DNA from: Salipiger abyssi
Lineage (GTDB): Bacteria; Pseudomonadota; Alphaproteobacteria; Rhodobacterales; Rhodobacteraceae
Length of the DNA stretch: 64,000 nt
Reading direction: 5' to 3'
NCBI RefSeq assembly: GCF_017311415.1
Contig: NZ_JAEKIS010000009.1
Location: forward strand, 124,001-188,000
The notes under the pieces are model-generated. The model saw nothing but the letters and a program-made list of their open reading frames with translations. It did no database searches and was not told the origin of the DNA. The translations under genes and the position numbers were made by a program. Below are positions 1 through 9,402 of the stretch, in pieces (the stretch's first letter is position 1; each line of letters opens with the position of its first letter).

Positions 1-609
1 GAAATGCGCTGGGCCTGGCCCGAGGGCTATGCCCCCCAGACCGCCCCCAAGAAAAAGGTGGTTGCCGTGGATTACGGCGCCAAGCGCAATATCCTGCGTT
101 GCCTCGCCTCGGCGGGCTGCGACGTGACCGTACTGCCGGCCTCCGCGACCAAGGAGGAGGTGCTGGCGCACAACCCCGACGGCGTGTTCCTGTCGAACGG
201 CCCGGGCGATCCGGCAGCGACCGGCAAATATGCCGTGCCGATGATCAAGGGCCTGCTCGACGACACCGATTTTCCGATCTTCGGCATCTGTCTCGGCCAC
301 CAGATGCTGGCGCTGGCGCTTGGCGGCAAAACCGTCAAGATGAACCACGGCCATCACGGCGCGAACCACCCGGTCAAGGAGATCGAGACCGGCAAGGTCG
401 AGATCACCTCGATGAACCACGGCTTTGCCGTCGATGGCCAGTCGCTGCCCGCGGGCGTGGTCGAGACGCATGTCTCGCTCTTCGACGGCTCCAACTGCGG
501 GATCCGCATGGCCGACCGTCCGGTGTTTTCGGTCCAGCACCACCCCGAGGCGAGCCCGGGTCCGCAAGACAGCTTCTATCTCTTCGAACGCTTCGTGCAA
601 TCGATGTGA
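1..609 (+). CDS. carA: carbamoyl-phosphate synthase small subunit, 3' part
   Basis: The gene enters from the left edge; 202 C-terminal residues are visible. They form the class I glutamine amidotransferase half, which releases ammonia from glutamine for carbamoyl phosphate synthesis (pyrimidine and arginine pathways). The nucleophile Cys sits in GICLGHQ (codon at 289-291), and the His and Glu of the triad are in QHHPEASPG near the C-terminus. SNGPGDP and SMNHGFAV are further CarA signatures. The true start lies outside the window, so the ATG at base 4 is internal. No terminator is seen in the 92 bp before the next gene. Confidence 0.95.
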   Translation, partial: EMRWAWPEGYAPQTAPKKKVVAVDYGAKRNILRCLASAGCDVTVLPASATKEEVLAHNPDGVFLSNGPGDPAATGKYAVPMIKGLLDDTDFPIFGICLGHQMLALALGGKTVKMNHGHHGANHPVKEIETGKVEITSMNHGFAVDGQSLPAGVVETHVSLFDGSNCGIRMADRPVFSVQHHPEASPGPQDSFYLFERFVQSM

Positions 610-701
610 CGCCAGTAGAATTCTCTGCAAGCCTCTGATTATTAACCCTCTGTTTACCGTCTTCTGCTGATCTGCTCCCATTGCGGGGACAGGAGACGGA
701 G

Positions 702-2591
702 ATGAACAGGCAAAGCGCGGTCTTTGAGACGTCTCGTCGCGCTCAATCGGCGTCGCCGCGCGGGCGACCGCTCGGCGCGATCCTGATGCAGAACGGGCAT
801 CTGCGCCCGGCCGACGCGGCACTGGCGCTGGCGGAGTGCCACCGCAGCGGTGCAGCGCTGCCGCGGGTGCTGATCGCAGAGGCTCTGGCCAGCCCCGAAG
901 AGGTTCTTGAGGCGCAGGCGCTGCAATACGGCGCCATGCGTCTGGACCGGCTCAGCCATCCACCAGATCCCGAGCTCTCCGGGCTGCTGCCACCGGAAAC
1001 CTGCCTGCGCCATTCGGTCTTGCCCTGGATGCGGCTCGGCGACACGCTGATCCTGGCGACCGCACGGCCGGAACGGGCCGGTGCGGCGATGGCGGCGCTG
1101 TCCAGCGGCGGAACAAAGGTCGCGATGGCCCTGGCGCTGGAAACCGACATCCATACCGAGATCGCCCAGCGCCATGGCGACGCCATGGCGCGACGGGCGG
1201 AAACCCAGGTACCCGCGCCAGACAGCTGCCGCGACCTGAATCAGGTGACGCCGGTGCGCGCGCTTCTCGCCGCCGGGTTTGCGCTGTCCTGCCTGTTGCT
1301 GCTCGCCACGCAACCGGGGCTGCTGTTTTCGCTGGCGATCGCCGCCGCGGTGACGACGCTCTGTCTCGCGCAGATCCTGAAGCTGGCCGCCCTGTTCGCC
1401 AGCCGGCGCCAGACCGACCGCGACGGAGCCGCACTCGAAACTCTGCCCGTGGTCTCGCTTCTCGTGCCGCTCTTTCGCGAAGAAAATATCGCGCGGGATC
1501 TGCTTCAGCGCCTGTCGCGCCTCGACTATCCGCGCGCGCGGCTCGATGTGCTGCTGATCCTCGAAGCGCGCGACGACACCACCCGCGCCGCGCTCGCGGC
1601 CTTGCAGCTGCCGCCCTGGATGCGGGTGATCGAGGTGCCGGACGGCCCGGTCACCACGAAACCCCGTGCCCTGAACTATGCGCTGCGCTTCAGCCGGGGC
1701 GAGATCGTGGGCATCTACGATGCCGAGGACGCGCCCGCCTCCGACCAGTTGCGCCGGGTCGCGGGGCATTTCGGGCGCGCCCCGCCGGCCGTCGCCTGCC
1801 TTCAGGGCATTCTCGATTTCTACAACCCCAAGGCCAACTGGCTGTCGCGCTGCTTTACCATCGAATACGCCACCTGGTTCCGGATCATGCTGCCCGGGCT
1901 CGCACGGTTGGGCTTTGCCGTGCCGCTGGGCGGCACCACGGTGTTCTTCCGCCGCGCCGCTCTGGAACAGGTCGGCGGCTGGGATGCGCACAATGTCACC
2001 GAAGACGCGGATCTCGGCATCCGCCTCGCTCGCCATGGCTATGTGACAGAGCTTCTGCCCATCGTCACCCGCGAAGAAGCCAACAACCGCCTCTGGCCCT
2101 GGGTCCGGCAGCGCTCGCGCTGGCTCAAGGGGTACATGATCACCTGGCTGGTGCATATGCGCGCGCCGTCGCGGCTGCTGCGCGATCTCGGCCCCTGGAA
2201 AATGCTCGGCTTCCAGCTCATCTTTCTCACCGCGATCCTGCAATTTCTCCTCGCCCCGGCGCTCTGGTCATTCTGGCTGGTGCTGGCGGGCTGGCAACCG
2301 CCGATTGCCGCATGGCTGCCGCCGCAGGGGCTGCAAGCGCTGCTCTGGGGCTTTCTCGGCGCCGAAGCGATCTCGCTGCTGGTCGGGATCGCCGCCGTCT
2401 CGCGCAGCCCGCATGCCGGGCTGCTGCCCTGGGTGCCGACGCTGTTCCTGTATTTTCCACTCGGCGCCATCGCCGCCTACAAAGCCGCGTGGGAACTGCT
2501 CACCCGTCCCTTCTTCTGGGACAAGACCATGCATGGCAAATCCGCCCCGGACCACGCGGGCGCCGACATTCCCGAAGAGAAAACGCCCTGA
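702..2591 (+). CDS. GT2 family glycosyltransferase with GspE/MshE N-type domain
   Basis: 629 residues. The ATG at 702 follows AGGAGA and is preferred over an in-frame TTG at 681. Residues ~20-140 (LGAILMQNGHLRPADAALAL onward) look like the N-terminal domain of type II secretion/MshE ATPases, which in some proteins binds cyclic di-GMP. A hydrophobic segment follows (~185-220), then a GT2 catalytic domain with an acidic metal-site motif (IYDAEDAP), an ED pair (NVTEDADLG) and QRSRW, as in processive cellulose-synthase-like enzymes. Three or four membrane helices end the protein. It probably transfers sugars at the inner membrane for an envelope or exopolysaccharide. Product and donor are unknown. 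Confidence 0.85.
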   Translation: MNRQSAVFETSRRAQSASPRGRPLGAILMQNGHLRPADAALALAECHRSGAALPRVLIAEALASPEEVLEAQALQYGAMRLDRLSHPPDPELSGLLPPETCLRHSVLPWMRLGDTLILATARPERAGAAMAALSSGGTKVAMALALETDIHTEIAQRHGDAMARRAETQVPAPDSCRDLNQVTPVRALLAAGFALSCLLLLATQPGLLFSLAIAAAVTTLCLAQILKLAALFASRRQTDRDGAALETLPVVSLLVPLFREENIARDLLQRLSRLDYPRARLDVLLILEARDDTTRAALAALQLPPWMRVIEVPDGPVTTKPRALNYALRFSRGEIVGIYDAEDAPASDQLRRVAGHFGRAPPAVACLQGILDFYNPKANWLSRCFTIEYATWFRIMLPGLARLGFAVPLGGTTVFFRRAALEQVGGWDAHNVTEDADLGIRLARHGYVTELLPIVTREEANNRLWPWVRQRSRWLKGYMITWLVHMRAPSRLLRDLGPWKMLGFQLIFLTAILQFLLAPALWSFWLVLAGWQPPIAAWLPPQGLQALLWGFLGAEAISLLVGIAAVSRSPHAGLLPWVPTLFLYFPLGAIAAYKAAWELLTRPFFWDKTMHGKSAPDHAGADIPEEKTP

Positions 2592-2594
2592 GCC

Positions 2595-3239
2595 TCAGTC
2601 CACCTTCTGGCTGTCGAGCTTCAGCCGCGTCACGAAGGCCACCGAGATATGATCGCGCAGCGCCTTGTAGGCGGCATCCTCGTCGCGCCGGGCAATGGCA
2701 TCGACAATCGCCTTGTGCTCGGCCAGCGCGATTTCGCCCCGCCCCTGAGCGGCGAGCGAGGTCGTGGCCATCAGCGCCATGGAGCGGTGCACCAGATCGA
2801 GCTGCTGCACAAGAAACCGGTTGTGCGAGGCGAGATGGATCATCTTGTGAAACCGCCGGTTGGCCCGGGCCAACGCGGTGGGATCGTTCAGCAGCGCCCG
2901 ATCCTCGCTCACCATGTCGCGCAGAACCTGGATCTCTTCCTCGCTGGCGTGGCGTGCCGCCAGCCGCGCCGCCAGCCCCTCCAGCTCGGTGCGCACAACA
3001 TAGAGCTCGGCCATCTGGTTGTGATCCAGCGAGGCCACGATCAGCGAGCGCCCATCACGGGCAAGCAGCGATTGCGTTTCGAGCCGCTGCAACGCCTCGC
3101 GGATCGGCGTGCGCGATACGCCGAAGCGCTCCGCCAGCTCGCTTTCCACCAGCCGGTCGCCGGGGCGGTACACCCCGGAATCGATCGCCTCCAGGATCAG
3201 CGTATAAGCGTCCTTGTTGGGCGTCCGGATCTGGTTCAT
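2595..3239 (-). CDS. GntR family transcriptional regulator (FCD type)
   Basis: 214 residues. The N-terminal winged helix (LAERFGVSRTPIREALQRLE, residues ~34-54) is a classic GntR DNA-binding motif. The C-terminal half is all-helical with spaced His and Asp residues (RRFHKMIHLASHNRF, HKAIVDAI), typical of the metal-binding FCD domain of the FadR subfamily that senses carboxylate metabolites. The stop lies 3 bp past the glycosyltransferase stop, so the genes converge tightly. The effector cannot be read from sequence, and no obviously co-regulated neighbour is adjacent. Confidence 0.9.
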   Translation of the reverse strand: MNQIRTPNKDAYTLILEAIDSGVYRPGDRLVESELAERFGVSRTPIREALQRLETQSLLARDGRSLIVASLDHNQMAELYVVRTELEGLAARLAARHASEEEIQVLRDMVSEDRALLNDPTALARANRRFHKMIHLASHNRFLVQQLDLVHRSMALMATTSLAAQGRGEIALAEHKAIVDAIARRDEDAAYKALRDHISVAFVTRLKLDSQKVD

Positions 3240-3338
3240 CTATCTCTCCTCGCTCAATCCGGCACACGATAGCGCCAGCAGGGCCGCGGGATCAATGCAC
3301 CCATTGCCGCAAGTGCCGCACAGGATTAGGGTTATACC

Positions 3339-3983
3339 ATGGTGAAACGGCATTTCTCCCATGTGCGGCACTGGGTGTTCGACCTCGACAACACCCTCTA
3401 TCCGCCCGCTGCCCGGCTCTTCGACCAGATCGAGCGCCGGATGAACGATTTCGTCATGCGCAGCCTCGGCATCGCGCGGGACGAGGCGGACCGGCTGCGC
3501 AAGAGCTACTGGCACCTGCACGGCACGACGCTCGCCGGGCTCATGGCCGAACACAAGATCGACCCCGACGCCTATCTCGAAGAGGTGCATGACATCTCCT
3601 TCGACGTGCTCGACCCCGATCCGCATCTGGCCGAGCTCATCGGGCAACTGCCGGGGCGCAAGATCGTCTACACCAATGGCAGCGCGCCTTACGCGGCGCA
3701 GGTGCTCAAGGCGCGCGGGCTCGATGCGGCCTTCGACGCGATCTATGGCGTGGAGCATGCCGGCTACCGCCCGAAACCCGAGGCGGAGGCGTTTCGCGCG
3801 GTCTTTGCCCGCGACGGCACCGATCCGCAAACGGCAGCGATGTTCGAGGACGATCCGCGCAACCTCGCCGCGCCGCATGCGATGGGGATGCGCACCGTGC
3901 ATGTGGCCCCCGAACGCGCCGAGGGCGGGCATATCCAGCATCACACCGACGATCTGTCGCGCTTTCTCGGCGAGCTGCGCTGA
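3339..3983 (+). CDS. pyrimidine 5'-nucleotidase-like HAD hydrolase
   Basis: 214 residues. HAD motif I is FDLDNTLYPP near the N-terminus, motif II is YTNGSAPYA (~residue 112), the motif III Lys is in YRPKPEAEAF, and motif IV is MFEDDPRNL. The layout matches the SDT1/PPM-type pyrimidine 5'-nucleotidase family that dephosphorylates UMP/CMP; this substrate is family knowledge, not visible here. It is divergent from the GntR gene across 99 bp. No strong Shine-Dalgarno precedes the ATG. Confidence 0.88.
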   Translation: MVKRHFSHVRHWVFDLDNTLYPPAARLFDQIERRMNDFVMRSLGIARDEADRLRKSYWHLHGTTLAGLMAEHKIDPDAYLEEVHDISFDVLDPDPHLAELIGQLPGRKIVYTNGSAPYAAQVLKARGLDAAFDAIYGVEHAGYRPKPEAEAFRAVFARDGTDPQTAAMFEDDPRNLAAPHAMGMRTVHVAPERAEGGHIQHHTDDLSRFLGELR

Positions 3984-4107
3984 GCCCTGCGCGATTTCGC
4001 ACATGCGGCAATCTGCCTGAATGATACAGGCGGAATGCGACATTATTTCCCTGTGAATGATCCGGGACAGCCCCTATCCCGGCGGCATCGCACAAGGAGA
4101 TCCGAAT

Positions 4108-4320
4108 ATGAGCATGAACGAAGCGACCGCGACCGACCTCCCCGCCGAGCGCAGCAAGGGCGTGAGCGTCGAGGCAAAGATCTTTGCCGGTCTGGCCGTC
4201 TTCCTCGCCGTGGTGATCGCGGCCACCGTGACCTGGGGCGCGGTCGGCCTGGCGATGAGCGCGCTGGCCTGCGTGCCGGTCTGCTACGCGGCGATCCTGC
4301 TGATCACCATCGGCAAGTAA
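4108..4320 (+). CDS. small single-gene membrane protein, unknown function
   Basis: 70 residues. The ATG at 4108 lies behind AAGGAGATCCGAAT; an upstream in-frame ATG at 4057 lacks an RBS. The N-terminus is polar (~20 residues). Two hydrophobic segments follow (IFAGLAVFLAVVIAATV and LAMSALACVPVCYAAILLI) separated by a short Gly/Ala turn, so a two-helix hairpin in the inner membrane is likely. It sits 56 bp before the UbiH-type gene on the same strand. I recognise no family. Confidence 0.7.
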   Translation: MSMNEATATDLPAERSKGVSVEAKIFAGLAVFLAVVIAATVTWGAVGLAMSALACVPVCYAAILLITIGK

Positions 4321-4376
4321 GCCGCATGGAAATCTCCCCGCGCCTGCCCTAGAACCAAGGGCAAAGGAGAGCGGTC

Positions 4377-5570
4377 ATGGATTACGACATTCTCATCTCG
4401 GGCGGCGGCATCGCGGGTCTGACCGCGGCCGCCGCCTTTGGCGCCTCGGGGTTCTCGGTGCTCTGCGTCGACCCCGCCCCGCCGGTGACCGAGCGCGACG
4501 CGCAAGGCGCCGATCTGCGCAGCACCGCCTTCCTGCAACCGGCGCAGGCCTTTCTGAGCGAGGCCGGGCTCTGGGACAGGCTTTCCGAACACGCCATGCC
4601 GCTTCAGGTGATGCGCATCGTCGATGCCGGCGGTGAACGGCCCGAGCCGCGCGTGACCCGCGATTTCGATGCCGGGGACATCTCGGAAAAGCCCTTTGGC
4701 TGGAACCTGCCCAACTGGCTGCTGCGCCGCGAGCTGGCGGCGCATCTGCACGACATGCCCAATGTCGATTTCCGCCCCGGCACCGCCACCACCACGCTCT
4801 TCACCCGAGAAGCCTATGCCAGGGTCGGGCTCACCGAGGGCGGCCCGGTTCAGGTGCGGCTGGTGATCGCGGCGGACGGGCGCAATTCGCCGATGCGGCA
4901 GGCGGCGGGGATCGAGGTCAAAACCACCCGCTTCGGCCAGAAGGCGCTGGCGTTTGCCGTCACCCACCCGATCCCGCATGGCAATGTCTCGACCGAGATC
5001 CACCGCACCGGCGGCCCTTTCACCCTGGTGCCGCTGCCGGACTATCAGGGCAAGCCCTCCTCGGCGATTGTCTGGATGGAGGAAGGCCCCAAGGCGCAGG
5101 AGCTGCTGGCGCTGGACGTGCCGGAATTCGAGGCGGCGATGTCCGAGCGCTCCTGCCATCTCTTCGGGCCGCTGACGCTGGCCTCGCGGCGCACGATCTG
5201 GCCGATCATCGCCCAGCATGCGGAAACGCTCTATGGCGAGCGGCTGGCGCTGGTGGCCGAGGCCGCGCATGTGGTGCCGCCCATCGGCGCGCAGGGGCTG
5301 AACATGTCGCTCAACGACATGCGGGCATTGCACGAGCTGGCGTTGGCAGCGCCGGAGCGGCTCGGCGAGCGCGCGATGCTGGAGGCCTATCACCGCAAGC
5401 GCATTGTCGATATCCGCGCCCGGGTGGCGGGGATCACCCTGCTCAACAAGACCTCGATGCTCTCCGCCCCGCCGCTGCGCGACGCCCGCGCCAAGGCGCT
5501 GGACGCGCTCTACGGCATCACGCCGGTGCGCAAGACGCTGATGCAGCTGGGTCTCGGCGCGCGCGGGTAA
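4377..5570 (+). CDS. UbiH/UbiF/COQ6-type FAD-dependent hydroxylase
   Basis: 397 residues. An N-terminal Rossmann FAD motif (SGGGIAGLTAAAAFGASG), a central DG motif (VIAADGRNSPMRQAAG) and a C-terminal FAD ribityl-binding segment (LVAEAAHVVPPIGAQGLNMSLNDM) match aromatic-ring hydroxylases of ubiquinone biosynthesis. The substrate would be an octaprenyl- or decaprenyl-phenol intermediate at the inner membrane. Which ring position it hydroxylates (UbiH, UbiF, UbiI or UbiL role) cannot be told. RBS AAAGGAGA precedes the ATG. The gene is followed by an inverted pair of REP elements. Confidence 0.9.
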   Translation: MDYDILISGGGIAGLTAAAAFGASGFSVLCVDPAPPVTERDAQGADLRSTAFLQPAQAFLSEAGLWDRLSEHAMPLQVMRIVDAGGERPEPRVTRDFDAGDISEKPFGWNLPNWLLRRELAAHLHDMPNVDFRPGTATTTLFTREAYARVGLTEGGPVQVRLVIAADGRNSPMRQAAGIEVKTTRFGQKALAFAVTHPIPHGNVSTEIHRTGGPFTLVPLPDYQGKPSSAIVWMEEGPKAQELLALDVPEFEAAMSERSCHLFGPLTLASRRTIWPIIAQHAETLYGERLALVAEAAHVVPPIGAQGLNMSLNDMRALHELALAAPERLGERAMLEAYHRKRIVDIRARVAGITLLNKTSMLSAPPLRDARAKALDALYGITPVRKTLMQLGLGARG

Positions 5571-5638
5571 GATGCACCCCCGCGCCCGGACCCGATCCGG
5601 GGCCTCAGCGGTCGCATTCCTATCACGCACGACGGAAC

Positions 5639-5697
5639 GGTGGGCAGATTGCCCACCCTACATGTACCCCAAACGTAGGGTGGGCAATCTGCCCACC
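5639..5697. repeat. inverted pair of 23-bp REP palindromes
   Basis: Two identical 23-bp units lie at 5639-5661 and 5675-5697 in opposite orientation around a 13-bp spacer. Each unit holds the imperfect hairpin GGTGGGCA-gat-TGCCCACC followed by CTAC. The same unit recurs at 33145, 33196, 33465 (one extra T) and 33830 (one mismatch), around and inside a REP-associated transposase gene. The pair lies between the convergent UbiH-type and aminotransferase genes, a typical REP/BIME position. Confidence 0.9.
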
Positions 5698-5710
5698 GCC
5701 CAAACGTCCC

Positions 5711-6835
5711 TCACATCACCTGATCGAGCACCGCCTCAAGCCGCGCCACGCTGCCATCGACATCCTTGAGCTTGTCGAGCCCGAAGAGCCCCAGCCGGAA
5801 GGTCGAGAACCCCGCCGGCTCGTCGCATTGCAGAGGCACCCCGGCGGCGATCTGTGTGCCCTTCGCGGCAAAGGCGCGACCCGATTGCAGCTCCGGATCG
5901 GCGGTATAGCTCACCACCACCCCCGGCGCGGCAAAGCCCTCGGCGGCGACGGAGACCACCCCGCGCGACGCCAGCAGCGCCCGCACCTTGTCGCCCAGCT
6001 CCCACTGCGCCGATTTGGCCACGTCAAAGCCCATCTCGCGGGTCTCGACCATGGCATCGCGGAACATGCGCAACCCGTCGGTCGGCATGGTGGCGTGATA
6101 GGCATGCCCGCCCGCCTCATAGGCCGCCATGATCTGCTGCCATTTCTTCAGATCCATCGCGAAGGAGTTCGACACCGTCTCCTCCATCCGCGCCATCGCC
6201 CGCTCCGACAGCATCACCAGCCCGGCACAAGGGGTCGCCGACCAGCCCTTCTGCGGCGCCGAGATCAGCACATCGACACCGGTCTCTTTCATGTCCACCC
6301 AGACGCAACCGCTGGCGATGCAGTCGAGCACCATCAGCGCGCCCACCTCATGCGCCGCCGCCGCCATCGCGGCGATATAATCGTCGGGCAGGATCACCCC
6401 GGCGCTGGTCTCCACATGCGGGGCAAAGACGATCTGCGGCGCCTCGCGGCGGATCGCCTCTGTCACCACCTCGATGGGCGCGGGCGCAAAGGGTGCGGTG
6501 GGCTCGTTGCCGGTCTGGCGCGCCTTCATCACCGTGACCTCGCCGCCGAACCCACCGGCGTCGAAGATCTGCGACCAGCGGAAGGAGAACCAGCCGTTGC
6601 GCACCACCAGCGCTTTCGCGCCCTGGCCGAACTGCCGCGCCACCGACTCCATGCCGAAGGTGCCGCCACCGGGCACCAGCGCCACCGCATCGGCAGCGTA
6701 TACCTCGCGCAGCATGGCGGAAATATCGCGCATCACCTCCTGAAAGGCGGCGGACATGTGGTTCAGCGAGCGGTCGGTGAAAACGACCGAGAATTCGTCG
6801 AGCCCGTTCGGATCGATATCGTCGCGCAGCGGCAT
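5711..6835 (-). CDS. class V PLP-dependent aminotransferase
   Basis: 374 residues. Start chosen at MPLRDDID behind AAGGAG; a longer frame to 6883 has no RBS. The fold-type I signatures include GGGTFGMESVARQF, an Asp-containing LDCIASGCVW segment and a PLP-binding Lys in SAPQKGW. It resembles the alanine/serine-glyoxylate aminotransferase group, which moves amino groups between small amino acids and glyoxylate or pyruvate. The amino donor is not determinable. Two Lrp-type regulators sit just upstream on the same strand and may respond to its substrates. Confidence 0.88.
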   Translation of the reverse strand: MPLRDDIDPNGLDEFSVVFTDRSLNHMSAAFQEVMRDISAMLREVYAADAVALVPGGGTFGMESVARQFGQGAKALVVRNGWFSFRWSQIFDAGGFGGEVTVMKARQTGNEPTAPFAPAPIEVVTEAIRREAPQIVFAPHVETSAGVILPDDYIAAMAAAAHEVGALMVLDCIASGCVWVDMKETGVDVLISAPQKGWSATPCAGLVMLSERAMARMEETVSNSFAMDLKKWQQIMAAYEAGGHAYHATMPTDGLRMFRDAMVETREMGFDVAKSAQWELGDKVRALLASRGVVSVAAEGFAAPGVVVSYTADPELQSGRAFAAKGTQIAAGVPLQCDEPAGFSTFRLGLFGLDKLKDVDGSVARLEAVLDQVM

Positions 6836-6917
6836 GGCAGACTCCTTGTGCTTTTGCGCTATCGCTACCCTCTCGCGCAGCAAAGCGCAAAGCCTCCGAT
6901 GGTCGCGCTCGGCGCGA

Positions 6918-7382
6918 TCAGAGCGGCCCCGGACGCCGCTCCTCGCTCAGCATGACGTTGGCCTCGACATTGCCGACCCCGGGCAGCGTCATGATGCGCC
7001 GCCGCAGCACCCGCTCGAAATCCGGCAGGTCGCGCGCCGCCACCCGCAGCCGGTAATCGAAGGCGCCCAGCACATGCTCGACGATCTGCACCTCGGGGAT
7101 GGCGCTCACCGCGCGCTCGAAATCCTCCAGGCTGACCCGCCCCTTGGTGGCTAGCTTGATCCCGAGGAACACCGTGACGCCGAAACCAAGCCGCTCGAGA
7201 TCCAGATCCAGCCGCGCGCCCCGGAACAGCCCCGCCGCGCGCAGCCGCTGGATGCGCCGCCAGCAGGCCGGCTGTGACAGGCCGAAACGCCGCCCCAGCG
7301 CCCCGGCGCTGGCCTGCGCATCCTCCGCCAGCGCCCGGATCAGCGCGCGGTCGGTGGCATCCAGGGTCAGCTCGGCGCTCAC
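6918..7382 (-). CDS. Lrp/AsnC family regulator (second of pair)
   Basis: 154 residues. The HTH is LGRRFGLSQPACWRRIQRL (residues ~29-47), followed by a RAM/ligand-binding domain (VQIVEHVLGAFDYRLRVAARDL). The GTG start overlaps the upstream regulator's TGA by 4 bp, so the two are translationally coupled. Such paired half-operonic Lrp proteins may form hetero-oligomers. Likely targets are the neighbouring aminotransferase and the divergent ilvC; that is inference from position. Confidence 0.9.
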   Translation of the reverse strand: MSAELTLDATDRALIRALAEDAQASAGALGRRFGLSQPACWRRIQRLRAAGLFRGARLDLDLERLGFGVTVFLGIKLATKGRVSLEDFERAVSAIPEVQIVEHVLGAFDYRLRVAARDLPDFERVLRRRIMTLPGVGNVEANVMLSEERRPGPL

Positions 7383-7834
7383 AGCGGCACCGTCTCGTCG
7401 GATTTCACCAGCGCCACATGCATCAGCGCCTCCACATCGGCGATATGCGGCAGGGTGAGCAGCTTTTCGCGATAGAGGCTCTGGTAATGCCCCAGATCGC
7501 GAGCAATCACCGCCAGCCGCACGTCGATGGAGCCCAGAAAGGTCTGGATCTCGATCACCTCCGGCACCCCGCGCGCGCCCGCGATGAACTCGTCGAAGGC
7601 GCGCGGCGCGGTCTTGTCAAGCGTCACACGCAGGCTGACCTCCACATCGTATCCCAGCGCCGGCCAGTGGATCACCCCCCGCACGCCGCGCAGCACGCCG
7701 CCCTCGCGCATCGCCGCCAGCCGCCGCGCCAGCGTCGAGGGCGTCACGCCTGCGCGCTCGGCCAGTTCCACCGAGGGTGCCCCCGGCTCCGCCTGATACT
7801 GGCGCAGGATGCGCCGATCCGTGTCGTCCAGCAT
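7379..7834 (-). CDS. Lrp/AsnC family regulator (first of pair)
   Basis: 151 residues from the ATG at 7834, which sits behind GGAGAA; the frame runs further upstream without an RBS. HTH: LAERAGVTPSTLARRLAAM. C-terminal ligand domain: GVPEVIEIQTFLGSIDVRLAVIARDL. It is transcribed divergently from ilvC over a 133-bp gap, the arrangement expected of a local amino-acid regulator. It is only about a quarter to a third similar by eye to its downstream partner, so the pair is an old duplication rather than a recent one. Confidence 0.9.
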   Translation of the reverse strand: MLDDTDRRILRQYQAEPGAPSVELAERAGVTPSTLARRLAAMREGGVLRGVRGVIHWPALGYDVEVSLRVTLDKTAPRAFDEFIAGARGVPEVIEIQTFLGSIDVRLAVIARDLGHYQSLYREKLLTLPHIADVEALMHVALVKSDETVPL

Positions 7835-7869
7835 GATTTCTCCGGTAATCAGATATTTTGCGAATGATC

Positions 7870-7892
7870 TTTCATCTTTCCGACAAATACTC
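7870..7892 (+). repeat. TTTCATCTTTC..CAAATACTC motif, copy 1
   Basis: The segment reads TTTCATCTTTC, three bases, then CAAATACTC. The same two blocks recur with a two-base gap at 14679-14700, upstream of glyS. Both lie roughly 75-85 bp before a start codon and directly downstream of, or divergent from, another gene. Function unknown; it may be the AT-rich half of a dispersed Rhodobacteraceae intergenic element. Confidence 0.5.
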
Positions 7893-7943
7893 AAGAAAAA
7901 CGCAACCACTCTCGCCCCACCGGGCCTAGGCTGCGCGCCATAA

Positions 7944-8990
<1,047 letters not shown>

Positions 8991-9014
8991 TTGGCCGGAT
9001 TACGATCGGACCAG

Positions 9015-9043
9015 AGCCCGCGCCGCCATGGCGCGGGCTTTTT
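9015..9043 (+). terminator. intrinsic terminator of ilvC
   Basis: Perfect 10-bp stem AGCCCGCGCC / GGCGCGGGCT with a 5-nt loop, followed by five T. It starts 25 bp after the ilvC stop. Confidence 0.92.
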
Positions 9044-9061
9044 CATGTCCGGCGAAACGGC

Positions 9062-9256
9062 TCAGAGCGCCTCGCCCTGCCCCAGCCGGATGGCGGCATC
9101 GACCTGCGGCGCGCCAGTGCACCATTTCTCACCCTTCGCCAGCCAGACCGCATCGCGCACCTCGGCGCGGACGGTGATCCGGTCAGGGGCCTTGTCGATA
9201 ATCTCCTGCGGCAGGACCGACAGGAAGAGAAACAGCGCTTGCGGGGTCAGGCACAT
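9062..9256 (-). CDS. small hypothetical protein
   Basis: 64 residues: a hydrophobic start (MCLTPQALFLFLSVLP), a mixed middle and a single further Cys (KGEKWCTGAPQ). The coding frame keeps GC-rich third positions. The upstream AAGGATG is only a weak RBS. I recognise no family. It could be a short soluble protein or a spurious frame; the lack of any other gene in the ilvC-lrgB gap favours a real one. Confidence 0.5.
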   Translation of the reverse strand: MCLTPQALFLFLSVLPQEIIDKAPDRITVRAEVRDAVWLAKGEKWCTGAPQVDAAIRLGQGEAL

Positions 9257-9327
9257 ATCTGGAGCATCCTTTCATCATCCGCTCCTCCCGCCGGACAGTG
9301 TGCCCCAGCGCGTCAAAGCCGCGCAGA

Positions 9328-9353
9328 GGTTTTCGCTGCACCGCAGCAAAACC
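9328..9353 (-). terminator. hairpin downstream of lrgB
   Basis: GGTTTT-(c)-GCTGC pairs with GCAGC-AAAACC over a 3-nt loop, with one bulged base. It lies 50 bp past the lrgB stop. There is no clear T-run, so termination is only a guess. Confidence 0.35.
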
Positions 9354-9402
9354 CCGCCCAGCCGCGAAAAAGCGATGAAAACATGGGCACCCGAAGCGGA
9401 TT

